A stretch of DNA of 64,000 bases from NCBI GenBank assembly GCA_017428625.1, contig JAFRQM010000056.1:62001-126000 (forward strand), read 5' to 3'. Made by a program: the position numbers and the translations under genes. Below, piece after piece: positions 1-7,782 of this stretch (position 1 is its first letter; each line of letters starts with the position of its first letter). The stretch comes from Clostridia bacterium (lineage in GTDB: Bacteria > Bacillota > Clostridia > Oscillospirales > Acutalibacteraceae). A model generated the notes under the pieces. The model did no database searches, had not been told where the DNA came from, and saw only the letters and a list, made by a program, of their open reading frames with translations.

Positions 1-1
1 G

Positions 2-598
2 CAAATGGTTGCAGATCTTGTTGATTCTCTGAACAACTCCGTTGCAGGTGTTATTGTTGACTACAAAGGTATTACCGTTGCTGATGATACCAAGCTCCGT
101 AAAGAGCTTCGTGAAGCAGGCGTTAAATATTCGGTAGTCAAGAACACACTTCTCGGTCTTGCTGCAAAAGGCGCAGGTCTTGACGATATCACAAACGTTC
201 TCGAGGGCACAACGGCTATTGCCATCAGCCCCGAAGACCAGACAGCCGCGGCAAGAATACTTCAGAAGTATGCAGACGCATCCAAAGGCAAGTTCACAAT
301 CAAGAGCGGTTACCTTGAGGGTAAAGTCATTGACACCGCTATGATAGAATCACTTGCAAAACTTCCTTCAAGAGACATCCTTCTTGCAACAGTATGCAAC
401 GCGTTTAACGCTCCCATAGCGGCATTTGCACGCGCTATTCAGGCTGTTGTTGACAAGGGCGGTGCTCCCGAAGAAGAGGCTCCCGCTGAGGAAGCAGCAC
501 CCGCAGAAGAGGCAGCTCCCGCTGAGGAAGCAGCACCCGCAGAAGAAGCGGCTCCCGTTGAGGAAGCAGCTCCTGCAGAAGAAACACCCGAAGAATAA
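2..598 (+). CDS. rplJ: Ribosomal protein L10 (5' end outside window)
   Basis: L10 forms the base of the ribosomal stalk: its N-terminal domain binds 23S rRNA and its C-terminal helix carries L7/L12 dimers. The reading frame is open from base 2, and the first visible residues (QMVADLVDSL) correspond to the early part of L10, so roughly ten residues and the start lie upstream of the window. The core ends near the AIAAFARAIQAV segment. After it comes an unusual acidic Ala/Glu/Pro tail of about 40 residues, encoded by a codon-aligned 36-bp tandem repeat. rplL follows after 36 nt, as in the standard rplJL pair. Very sure of identity. Confidence 0.97.
   Translation, partial: QMVADLVDSLNNSVAGVIVDYKGITVADDTKLRKELREAGVKYSVVKNTLLGLAAKGAGLDDITNVLEGTTAIAISPEDQTAAARILQKYADASKGKFTIKSGYLEGKVIDTAMIESLAKLPSRDILLATVCNAFNAPIAAFARAIQAVVDKGGAPEEEAPAEEAAPAEEAAPAEEAAPAEEAAPVEEAAPAEETPEE
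479..586 (+). repeat. Three tandem copies of a 36-bp repeat inside rplJ
   Basis: Copies lie at 479-514, 515-550 and 551-586. Copies 1 and 2 are almost identical, and copy 3 has several changes. The repeat is in frame and gives a 12-residue unit rich in Ala, Glu and Pro. Such a repeat could change copy number by slippage without breaking the reading frame. Confidence 0.9.
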
Positions 599-634
599 TT
601 TATTTTACATCTTTTATTTAGGAGGATTTTTAAA

Positions 635-1015
635 ATGGCATCAGAGAAAATCGCTGCTATGATTGAAGAAATCAAAGCGCTTTCAGTTCTTGAGCTTTCA
701 GAGCTCGTTCACGCAGTAGAAGAAGAATTCGGCGTTTCCGCCGCAGCAGCAGTTGCAGTAGCAGGCCCCGTAGCAGGCGGCGCAGCAGCGGCTGAAGAAG
801 AGAAAACAGAGTTCGACGTTATCCTTGCTGAAGTCGGCGCAGAAAAAATCAAGGTTATCAAGGCTGTCCGTGAAATCACCGGTCTCGGCCTCGCAGAAGC
901 AAAAGCAGTTGTTGACGGCGCTCCCAAGGCTGTCAAAGAAGGCGCTTCCAAAGAAGACGCCGAAGCCGCTAAAGCAAAACTTGAAGAAGTCGGCGCAAAG
1001 GTTGAACTTAAATAA
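635..1015 (+). CDS. rplL: Ribosomal protein L7/L12
   Basis: Stalk protein that recruits and stimulates translational GTPases. The 126-residue length is normal. The N-terminal dimerisation helices ([20 protein letters not shown]) are followed by an Ala/Gly-rich hinge near residues 35-52 and a globular C-terminal domain with the conserved [20 protein letters not shown] stretch. A good AGGAGG site lies about 8 nt before the ATG. It is cotranscribed with rplJ and followed by a strong terminator. rpoB would normally come next but is not here. Confidence 0.98.
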   Translation: MASEKIAAMIEEIKALSVLELSELVHAVEEEFGVSAAAAVAVAGPVAGGAAAAEEEKTEFDVILAEVGAEKIKVIKAVREITGLGLAEAKAVVDGAPKAVKEGASKEDAEAAKAKLEEVGAKVELK

Positions 1016-1031
1016 GTTAATATTCAAAATC

Positions 1032-1061
1032 AAAAGCCCTGTCAGACGACAGGGCTTTTTT
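1032..1061 (+). terminator. Rho-independent terminator after rplL
   Basis: The stem AAAAGCCCTGTC pairs with GACAGGGCTTTT across a short AGAC loop and is followed by a T run. It ends the rplJL transcript immediately before the insertion sequence. Confidence 0.93.
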
Positions 1062-1128
1062 GTATCCCAAAACCACGCGTTAGACGCGAGGTTCGGTAAG
1101 AATTAGATAGTTGAGAAAGACAAAAAAA

Positions 1129-1186
1129 CTCCTTTGTTGCAGAATAAAACAGCGGTCTGTCAACTGCTGAAAAAACAACAAAGGAG
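1129..1186 (+). promoter_or_regulatory. RNA stem hiding the tnpA ribosome-binding site
   Basis: CTCCTTTGTTG at 1129-1139 is the exact reverse complement of CAACAAAGGAG at 1176-1186, which includes the Shine-Dalgarno core of tnpA. An inner CAGC/GCTG pairing can close the loop further. Repression of IS200 transposase by an RBS-sequestering stem is known for this family; here the 11-bp perfect stem is seen directly and its function is inferred. Confidence 0.75.
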
Positions 1187-1195
1187 GTCGTTAAA

Positions 1196-1657
1196 ATGAG
1201 TATTAATGATATCAACAGTTTATCACACACAAAATGGAATTGCAAATATCATATAGTATTTGCACCAAAATACAGGAGGAGGGTATTCTACGGAGAAAAG
1301 AAGGCGGAAATAGGGAAAATACTAAGACAACTCTGCGAATGGAAGGGAGTTAAAATAGTAGAAGCAGAGGTGTGTCCGGACCATATACATATGCTTGAAG
1401 AGATTCCGCCAAAGATATCAGTATCAAGTTTTATGGGATATTTAAAAGGGAAAAGCAGCACAATGCTATACGAGCAATTCGGCGAATTGAAATATAAATA
1501 CAGGAACAGGGAGTTCTGGTGTAAAGGATATTACGTAGATACGGTAGGTAAAAACGAAAGCCGAATTGCGGAATACATTAAGAACCAACTGAAAGAGGAT
1601 ATGCTTGGAGAACAAATAACAATCAGCGAAGTAGGCCCGTTCACGGGCAGCAAGTAA
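1196..1657 (+). CDS. tnpA: IS200/IS605-family Y1 transposase
   Basis: Single-strand transposase of the HUH superfamily, 153 residues, the normal size. The metal-binding HUH motif appears as HIH at residues 63-65 (CPDHIHML) and the catalytic tyrosine is expected at Tyr127 in EYIKNQ, with Gln131 nearby. The N-terminal KYHIVFAPKYRR stretch is typical. All key residues are present, so the enzyme looks active. Its start codon follows an AAAGGAGG site that can be sequestered by an upstream inverted repeat. It separates rplL from the restriction-modification genes. Confidence 0.95.
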   Translation: MSINDINSLSHTKWNCKYHIVFAPKYRRRVFYGEKKAEIGKILRQLCEWKGVKIVEAEVCPDHIHMLEEIPPKISVSSFMGYLKGKSSTMLYEQFGELKYKYRNREFWCKGYYVDTVGKNESRIAEYIKNQLKEDMLGEQITISEVGPFTGSK

Positions 1658-1828
1658 CAGTCTTACGCAGCTGGCAGACCGTTATTGCGCGTTTACGCGT
1701 CCGCGAAGAACAGAGGGCTATGCCCGCATATGAAAAACCACCCGCTTGGCGGGTGGATGTTTATTGCGCGTGCATTTTTTAAGAATGTCGGTATTAATAG
1801 AAAGTGTAAAAGAAAAACAAATTGGATC

Positions 1829-1857
1829 TTGTTATTATTCCACATTTGGAATATAAT
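1829..1857 (+). promoter_or_regulatory. Promoter and operator-like dyad of the restriction-modification operon
   Basis: TTGTTA at 1829-1834 and a consensus TATAAT at 1852-1857 are 17 bp apart. The inverted repeat TATTCC-N6-GGAATA at 1836-1853 overlaps the spacer and the -10 box. A GATC site, the expected target of the encoded enzymes, sits at 1825-1828 directly beside the -35. Binding by the HTH domain of the first gene product is an inference. Confidence 0.6.
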
Positions 1858-1887
1858 TATAGCAACTGGTTTAAGGAGGCGGTTTTA

Positions 1888-2955
1888 GTGATAGGATATA
1901 TGACAGCAAGTGAAGCGGCTGAAAAATGGAATATTTCTCACAGAAGAGTTATTACTTTGTGTAATGAACAACGGATTAAAGGCGTCGGAATGCTCGGCAA
2001 TATGTGGATAATTCCTATTGATGCAGAAAAGCCTACAGACGCTCGAACGACAAGATACGATGAAACCGTTAACGCAAAACCGTTTTTGAAATGGGCAGGC
2101 GGAAAAGGTCAGCTTCTCGACACTTTACGCACATACTACCCCGAAGGTCTCGGAAAAGCAATTACCAAGTATTGTGAACCAATGGTTGGAGCAGGCGCGG
2201 TACTGTTTGATATTCTCAACAAGTATGATTTAGAAGAAATAATGATTTGTGACAGTAATGTTGAACTTATGAATGTGTTTACCAAGGTAAAAAACAACAT
2301 TTCCGAATTGATACAGTTATTGCAACAGTTTGAGAAGGAGCATTTATCAAGAAAAAATGAATCCCGCAAGGAATACTATTACTCGCAAAGAGAAATGTAT
2401 AACAGCCTGATTGCGATGAAAAATGCTAACGGCACATTGAAGGCGGCGTTGTTCATATATCTCAATAAGACATGTTTCAACGGACTTTACAGAGTTAACC
2501 GTCACGGAGAGTTCAATGTTCCGATGGGCTCATATAACAATCCCACAATATGTGATATCGAAAACCTGTTGCTTGCGTCAAATAAACTTGAAAAGGTCAG
2601 AATTATGGGCGGTGATTATAAAGTCACAGAAGAATTTGTTGATGAAAAGACTTTTGTGTATTTTGATCCTCCATACAGACCGTTAAGTAAAACTGCTGAA
2701 TTTACAGCATATACGGAAGCAGATTTTAATGACGAGAATCAAACTGAATTAGCACAATACATAAAACACCTTTCAGATAAAGGCGCAAAGATTTTGGCAA
2801 GCAATTCCGATCCTAAAAACACCAATCCGGATGATAATTTCTTTGATGATTTATATAAGCCTTTGACAATTAACAGAGTTACCGCTAAACGAGCTATAAA
2901 CAGCAAGGGCTCTGGCAGAGGTGCGGTCAGTGAATTGATAATCTGTAATTATTGA
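1888..2955 (+). CDS. DpnII-type DNA adenine methylase (GATC) with N-terminal HTH
   Basis: Methylates adenine, by family in GATC, and so protects host DNA from the endonuclease encoded next. 355 residues from a GTG start, chosen because AAGGAGG lies 8 nt upstream; an ATG at 1822 has no such site and would place the promoter inside the gene. Residues 6-50 (TASEAAEKWNISHRRVITLC) form a helix-turn-helix domain. The D12-class methylase follows: FLKWAGGKGQ at 66-75, EPMVGAGAV near 97 (SAM binding) and the catalytic DPPY at 260-263. The stop overlaps the start region of the endonuclease gene. The HTH may autoregulate the operon, as the N-terminal domain of M.SsoII is known to do. The gene is AT-rich compared with its surroundings. 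Confidence 0.93.
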   Translation: MIGYMTASEAAEKWNISHRRVITLCNEQRIKGVGMLGNMWIIPIDAEKPTDARTTRYDETVNAKPFLKWAGGKGQLLDTLRTYYPEGLGKAITKYCEPMVGAGAVLFDILNKYDLEEIMICDSNVELMNVFTKVKNNISELIQLLQQFEKEHLSRKNESRKEYYYSQREMYNSLIAMKNANGTLKAALFIYLNKTCFNGLYRVNRHGEFNVPMGSYNNPTICDIENLLLASNKLEKVRIMGGDYKVTEEFVDEKTFVYFDPPYRPLSKTAEFTAYTEADFNDENQTELAQYIKHLSDKGAKILASNSDPKNTNPDDNFFDDLYKPLTINRVTAKRAINSKGSGRGAVSELIICNY

Positions 2956-2969
2956 AAGGAGAAATTATT

Positions 2970-3836
2970 TTGAGAGATTTTGATACATGGCTTAACAGTT
3001 TCAGAAACAGCATAGCGAGTTATGATTATTATATTGATTTTATAAAAGTTTACAGAAATGCAGATGAGCTTAAAGTTCAACTAAACATATTAAATTCATT
3101 GATAGGAAGGAACTCCATACAAAATGATTTTGAAAAATTGATTAAGATATATCCTGAAATTAAAAAAGCTATACCGATATTGCTTGCAAAACGTGAATTG
3201 GAAATGTATTGTCAGGATGAAAAAGGCGGATATCTTTATGAATTTAATCCTGAAGGTAAAACCGATTTGACTATTTCTGACTATTCCTATTTTATGAAAA
3301 AAACAGGTTTGTTTGATTTGCTGCAAAATCACATAATAAATAATCTTGTAGATTATGTTATTGGAGTTGAAGTTGGTCTTGATTCTAACGGAAGAAAGAA
3401 TCGAGGTGGGCATTTAATGGAGGATTTGGTTGAATCATTTATTATAAAAGCAGGCTTTTTTAAAGATAAATCTTATTTCAAGGAAATGTATATTCATGAG
3501 ATCGAAGAAAAATGGAGTATTGATTTGTCTGCTGTTTCAAATCAAGGTAAAATGGAAAAACGATTTGACTTTGTTGTAAAAACCGAAAATATGATATATG
3601 TTATAGAAACAAACTTTTATTCCGGCGGCGGCTCTAAACTTAACGAAACTTCAAGGAGTTATAAAACTCTTTCACAAGAAATTGACACAATCGAAGGCGT
3701 AACTTTTATTTGGTTTACTGATGGTAAAGGTTGGGATAGTGCAAGGCATAATTTGGAAGAAACATTTGATGTAATGGACCACATTTATAATATAAATGAT
3801 ATGGAGAATGGAATAATCAATGAGGTTGTTAAATAA
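2970..3836 (+). CDS. Type II restriction endonuclease, DpnII/MboI family
   Basis: Cuts unmethylated GATC by family. 288 residues from a TTG start placed 8 nt after AAAGGAG; an in-frame TTG at 2952 lies ahead of that site and is less likely. The catalytic region reads RFDFVV with Asp200, then YVIETNFYSGGGSKLNET with Glu213. This D...ETN pattern with a following glycine run is the DpnII hallmark, so the enzyme looks intact. Strongly AT-rich. It is sandwiched between two methylases and its stop shares one base with the next start, so translation is probably coupled. Confidence 0.92.
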   Translation: MRDFDTWLNSFRNSIASYDYYIDFIKVYRNADELKVQLNILNSLIGRNSIQNDFEKLIKIYPEIKKAIPILLAKRELEMYCQDEKGGYLYEFNPEGKTDLTISDYSYFMKKTGLFDLLQNHIINNLVDYVIGVEVGLDSNGRKNRGGHLMEDLVESFIIKAGFFKDKSYFKEMYIHEIEEKWSIDLSAVSNQGKMEKRFDFVVKTENMIYVIETNFYSGGGSKLNETSRSYKTLSQEIDTIEGVTFIWFTDGKGWDSARHNLEETFDVMDHIYNINDMENGIINEVVK

Positions 3837-4579
3837 TGTCAAATAAGGTTAAAAAATGGGAACCTGACAATTTCGAACTTGAAACAAATACAGTATGGTC
3901 ATTCCCCGACAGAGGCAAATGGGCTACGCATGACGCAAAATATCGCGGCAACTGGTCTCCGTATATACCTAGAAATGTAATACTTCGTTATTCGAAAGAG
4001 GGCGATTTAGTGCTTGACCAGTTTGTCGGAGGCGGAACAACTCTTGTTGAAGCAAAGTTGTTAAACAGAAACATTATAGGTGTTGATGTTAACCAAGATG
4101 CTCTTGAGAGATGCAAAGAAAAGTGCAATTTTGAAAGGAGTAACTGCGGAACCGTTCACATAAAACTCGGCGATGCAAGGAATATTGACTTCCTTCCCGA
4201 CGAATCTGTTGACTTGATTTGCACACATCCACCCTACGCAAATATTATTCAGTATAGTGAAAAAATCAAAAATGACATTTCACATTTGAGAGTGCCCGAA
4301 TTTCTTGAAGAAATGAAAAAAGTAGCTGCTGAAAGCTACCGGGTTTTAAAGCCCGGTAAATTTTGCGCAATTCTTATGGGCGATACAAGGCAAAAAGGAC
4401 ATATGGTGCCAATGAGCTTTGAAATAATGAATATTTTTCAAAATTCAGGTTTTAAACTAAAAGAAATAATTATAAAAGAACAGCACAACTGTAAAGCAAC
4501 AGGTTATTGGAAAACAAATAGTATAAAATACAACTTTTTGCTTATAGCACATGAATACTTATTTGTGTTTCATAAATAG
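3836..4579 (+). CDS. Second DNA amino-methyltransferase of the DpnII-type operon
   Basis: SAM-dependent N6-adenine or N4-cytosine methylase of 247 residues. The SAM-binding motif DQFVGGGTTLVEA lies around residue 63 and precedes the catalytic motif, which reads THPPY (His131-Tyr134) where DPPY, NPPY or SPPY is usual. This order differs from DpnA, in which the catalytic motif comes first as I recall it, so this is not simply DpnA. It overlaps the endonuclease stop codon by one base. Roles could be methylation of the same site in another context, or of a different site. Exact target unknown. Confidence 0.8.
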   Translation: MSNKVKKWEPDNFELETNTVWSFPDRGKWATHDAKYRGNWSPYIPRNVILRYSKEGDLVLDQFVGGGTTLVEAKLLNRNIIGVDVNQDALERCKEKCNFERSNCGTVHIKLGDARNIDFLPDESVDLICTHPPYANIIQYSEKIKNDISHLRVPEFLEEMKKVAAESYRVLKPGKFCAILMGDTRQKGHMVPMSFEIMNIFQNSGFKLKEIIIKEQHNCKATGYWKTNSIKYNFLLIAHEYLFVFHK

Positions 4580-4641
4580 ACAGTCAGTTTTCCTTTTTTA
4601 AATAAATCTTTTGTTTAATCATATATTAACGATAAAATTCA

Positions 4642-4671
4642 AGAAGTGCTTTCCATCTGGAAAGCACTTCT
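4642..4671. terminator. Hairpin between the convergent R-M operon and symporter gene
   Basis: A perfect 13-bp stem (AGAAGTGCTTTCC with GGAAAGCACTTCT, loop ATCT) lies midway between two convergent genes. The T tracts on both sides are weak, so termination is likely but not certain. Confidence 0.7.
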
Positions 4672-4687
4672 ATTGGCTTTATGTCAG

Positions 4688-6037
4688 TTAAATTTTCAGA
4701 ATACCGAGACTTTGAAGGATGCCTGAAACGAGTATGGCGAAAATCAGAACGGGAGCAATCCATCTGACCATCGCAATATAAAAATGCTTCATTCTGAACG
4801 GGCCGTTCAACTCGACTTCGCTTATTACCGCATCGGGTTTTATGACAAAGCCGACAAGAACACAGGTCAGCATACCCACAAGCGGCAGGAATATGCTGTT
4901 TGAAACGAAATCCAAAAAATCAAGTATTGACATACCTATTATCGTGAAATCGCTCCAGATACCGAAACCGAGAGAGCATACAGTTCCGAGCGCAAGCCCG
5001 TAAGCCGAAACAAGCGCCGTTGCCGTAAGTCGCTTCATTTTGAAAGAGTCAATAAGACCCGAAACAATGGCTTCAAGTATTGAAACCGAACTTGTCAAAG
5101 CAGCGAACAGCACAAGGAAGAAGAACAGTGTCCCGACCGTTTTGCCCGCGGGCATGGAGTTGAATACCTTGGGAAGGGTTTCAAACATAAGCGACGGTCC
5201 CGAACTCAGAGCTTCTTTGTCGCCGCCTGAAAACTCAAATACTGCCGGGATTATCATAAGCCCTGCAAGAAGGGCGATAACCGTGTCAAAAATTTCGATC
5301 TGACGGGCGGATTTTTCAATTTTTTCTTCCTTTGAAAGATATGAGCCGTAGGTAATCATAATGCCCATGGCGAGTGACATCGAATAGAAAAGCTGACCGA
5401 GCGCCGCCAGCACTGTTTTGAAACTGAGATTACCGAAATCGGGCATAAGGTAGTAGCGGACTCCGGGCGCCGAACCGGGCCGCGAGACTATATAAACCGA
5501 AAGGGCAACGGTGATTATCAGAAGGAGCGGCATAAGCACTTTGCTGAGTTTTTCAATGCCCTTGTTGACGCCGAAAACCACAACCAGCATTGTGATTGCG
5601 AGAAAAACGGCAAACCACACAAGGGGCTCGCCTGTTGCCGAAACATAACTGCCGAAATATGAGTCAGCGGCGGCGGCCGCAGATTCGGTAAGCATGGCGG
5701 CGGTGTATTTTGTAACCCAGCCGCCTATAAGGCAGTAATAGGGAAAAATAAGCACCGGAACAAATGTAGCGAGTTTGCCGAGCCAGTTCCATTTTGAACT
5801 CAGAGCGCCGAACGCGGCAAGGGGACTGAGACGGGTTTTTCTGCCGATGGCGATTTCGGTAACCATCAGCACAAAGCCGAAGGTTACTGCAAGAATAAGG
5901 TAAACCAGCAAAAAAATACCGCCGCCGTATTTAGCCGCAAGGTAGGGGAACCGCCACAGGTTGCCAAGCCCTACCGCTGAGCCCGCAGCGGCAAGCACAA
6001 AGCCGATTTTGCCGGAAAATGTGTTTCTTTTTTCCAT
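4688..6037 (-). CDS. Sodium-dependent transporter, SNF (neurotransmitter:sodium symporter) family
   Basis: Membrane protein predicted to import amino acids or related amines with Na+. 449 residues from an ATG preceded by AGAGGA; an upstream in-frame start adding 11 residues lacks a better site. The first helix carries the family signature GSAVGLGNLWRFPY, which contains the Na+ and substrate site in LeuT-type proteins. Long hydrophobic segments continue to the C terminus, giving roughly 11-12 membrane helices. It stands alone, facing the R-M operon. The substrate cannot be told from sequence. Confidence 0.92.
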   Translation of the reverse strand: MEKRNTFSGKIGFVLAAAGSAVGLGNLWRFPYLAAKYGGGIFLLVYLILAVTFGFVLMVTEIAIGRKTRLSPLAAFGALSSKWNWLGKLATFVPVLIFPYYCLIGGWVTKYTAAMLTESAAAAADSYFGSYVSATGEPLVWFAVFLAITMLVVVFGVNKGIEKLSKVLMPLLLIITVALSVYIVSRPGSAPGVRYYLMPDFGNLSFKTVLAALGQLFYSMSLAMGIMITYGSYLSKEEKIEKSARQIEIFDTVIALLAGLMIIPAVFEFSGGDKEALSSGPSLMFETLPKVFNSMPAGKTVGTLFFFLVLFAALTSSVSILEAIVSGLIDSFKMKRLTATALVSAYGLALGTVCSLGFGIWSDFTIIGMSILDFLDFVSNSIFLPLVGMLTCVLVGFVIKPDAVISEVELNGPFRMKHFYIAMVRWIAPVLIFAILVSGILQSLGILKI

Positions 6038-6141
6038 ATAAGTTTTCCTCTTTTTTTGTTTTGCACACAAGTAAATTTAACTATAACATATATTTTACCA
6101 TTCATAAATCGTTTTTCGAAAAAAAGCGTAAAAGCAGAAAA

Positions 6142-6170
6142 TTACCCGCCCGCAATTTGCAGGCGGGTAA
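6142..6170 (-). terminator. Terminator of the amidase gene
   Basis: The stem TTACCCGCC / GGCGGGTAA at 6142-6150 and 6162-6170 encloses a 11-nt loop, with a modest T tract on the minus-strand 3' side. It lies between the amidase stop and the symporter start. Confidence 0.75.
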
Positions 6171-6181
6171 AACATTACGGA

Positions 6182-7663
6182 CTATTTTGCCGTTATTCCC
6201 AGTTCTTTCGCTATTGCGGCGGCTATGGCTTTTGCGTAGGCGTCGCGGTTGTTAAGTATGTTCGCAAGGTCATCTTCGTTGCAGATATATCCGATTTCAA
6301 GCAGATAACTTTCAAGCCCTGTTACCGAGTTGCGGCTCTCGTTTTCATTATGGTTGAATTCACTGCTGCGCCCGTCTATATATGCTCCGGTCGCCACGCC
6401 TCCCGTTTCGCGTATCATATAATAAAAAGTGGTGTTTTCTTTGAGTGTTTCATAAGGCTTGTAGCCGTATTGTTTTGCGACTTTTTTTGAGTCCTCAATT
6501 CCTTTTTTGCCGAAAGTGCGTATGTAAACGCCGGGAGCAACTCTCGAAAACTCCTGCGGTGAATACCTTGCGCCCGCGTTTTTCACAACGCTGTCTGCAA
6601 TGGACTGCGCGAAAGATATATCCGCGCCGTAAGGGCAGTAAATCTGAAAACCGTGCGCGTTTGTGCGTTTATTGCCGCTTACTGAGTTGAAATGAACGGC
6701 AAAACAGTATTTCGCGCCCGACAGGCAGGCTCTCTCTACCCTTCCGTCTTTGTTGTATGCGGCGGAGCCGGTCATTGTTCCGCTTTTTTCATTTCCCTCA
6801 CGGGTCATTCTGACTTTGAGGCCGAGCGCCTCAAGTTCCTTTTTGAGCGCTTTCGCGTAATCTATTGTAAGGTCAGCCTCATTGTGACCTTTATAAACAG
6901 CACCTGAGTCGCCGCCGCCGTGGCCCGCGTCAATCACAATATCGTAAACATCGGCGGGAAGGGCTGTTTTTTCAATTTTTATTGCAAGGCACGGAAGAAT
7001 ACCGCTGCCGGCGCTGTATGCCGTAAAACCGAGGTTCACAAGCCTGTTTCCGCCGTTTTTTGTTACGGTATAGTAATTGACGGCATCAAAATCACGGAGA
7101 GCGGCGGCCGAGGTATAAATCTTTTTATCACCGTCAACAATCTTGAAAAGCACGCAGAAATCACCTTCGGCAAGTTCGTCAAGGCAGATTCCGCTGTTTA
7201 TATATTCGGAAGAAGTGAAAAACACCGTGCCGAAATTGTTGCTGCTGAAGTCGAGAGTAATCTCCTTTTCGGTGCCGTCGTCTTTTCGCAGAACAAGCCC
7301 CACTCTCGAAAAATCGTGATATTTCGTGCCGTCAAACTCGCCTTCAAGGTGAAGGTGATTGCCGTAAATGTAGTATTCTGAAATCATCACTTCGGAAGTT
7401 GAAACATCGCTGAGAAGTGAAAGCTGAACCTCAGGGTCGGCGGACGGGGCGGTCACGGGTTGGTTGCCCCTGCTGAAAACAACGGCGGCAATTACCGAGG
7501 CGGAGGCAATCAGAAGCACAAAAACACAGACCGCCGCAAGCAGCAGTTTTTTATCTTTTTTGTGTATGATGTTTGTAATTCTGTTATTCACGCTTGAAAG
7601 CACCCCGTAAACGCCCGGCTTTTGCCCTGCAGACACCCTAAAAAGCGAAAAACCGTGTTTCAA
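6182..7663 (-). CDS. Membrane-anchored N-acetylmuramoyl-L-alanine amidase (Amidase_3)
   Basis: Zinc amidase that cuts the bond between MurNAc and L-Ala in peptidoglycan. Residues 39-62 form one membrane helix after a basic cytoplasmic segment; 80-235 is an extracellular region of unknown fold; the catalytic domain spans about 239-493. Zinc ligands and catalytic residues are seen: His248 (DAGHGG), Glu262, His324 (AVHFNS) and Glu456 (LLEIGYI). The start is uncertain: the longest frame begins with TTG and no clear ribosome site was found, and a GTG about 20-25 codons further in is an alternative that keeps the anchor. Monocistronic between two terminators. Confidence 0.9.
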   Translation of the reverse strand: MKHGFSLFRVSAGQKPGVYGVLSSVNNRITNIIHKKDKKLLLAAVCVFVLLIASASVIAAVVFSRGNQPVTAPSADPEVQLSLLSDVSTSEVMISEYYIYGNHLHLEGEFDGTKYHDFSRVGLVLRKDDGTEKEITLDFSSNNFGTVFFTSSEYINSGICLDELAEGDFCVLFKIVDGDKKIYTSAAALRDFDAVNYYTVTKNGGNRLVNLGFTAYSAGSGILPCLAIKIEKTALPADVYDIVIDAGHGGGDSGAVYKGHNEADLTIDYAKALKKELEALGLKVRMTREGNEKSGTMTGSAAYNKDGRVERACLSGAKYCFAVHFNSVSGNKRTNAHGFQIYCPYGADISFAQSIADSVVKNAGARYSPQEFSRVAPGVYIRTFGKKGIEDSKKVAKQYGYKPYETLKENTTFYYMIRETGGVATGAYIDGRSSEFNHNENESRNSVTGLESYLLEIGYICNEDDLANILNNRDAYAKAIAAAIAKELGITAK

Positions 7664-7746
7664 GTCAAATGATATATCAAAAACGAAAAAGCCGTAAATA
7701 CGCTTTATTATGAAACAATTATACTATCAAATAAAGAGAAAGGTCA

Positions 7747-7776
7747 ATAAAAATCCTCCGACTAAATGCCGGAGGA
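7747..7776 (-). terminator. Terminator of the ddl-DUF1934-argS operon
   Basis: TCCTCCG at 7754-7760 pairs with CGGAGGA at 7770-7776. On the minus strand the stem is followed by ATTTTTATT, a good U tract. Confidence 0.85.
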
Positions 7777-7782
7777 CGAATT

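Larger units (their letters stand above)
1067..1765 (+). mobile_element. IS200-type insertion sequence of the IS200/IS605 family
   Basis: About 0.7 kb holding one Y1 transposase gene and no tnpB, which is the IS200 layout. Both ends carry imperfect palindromes rather than terminal inverted repeats, as expected for this family. Left: AACC-a-CGCGT, loop TAG, ACGCG-a-GGTT at 1071-1093. Right: CCACCCGC, loop TTG, GCGGGTGG at 1738-1756. A second small right-side hairpin lies at 1688-1699. The word TTATTGCGCGT occurs at 1682 and again at 1761. Exact ends are approximate because this family makes no target duplication. Confidence 0.82.

Noticed and set aside
1822..1887. Upstream ATG giving a 22-residue longer methylase
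   Set aside because: It has no ribosome site, overlaps the promoter, and an ideal AAGGAGG stands 8 nt before the GTG at 1888.
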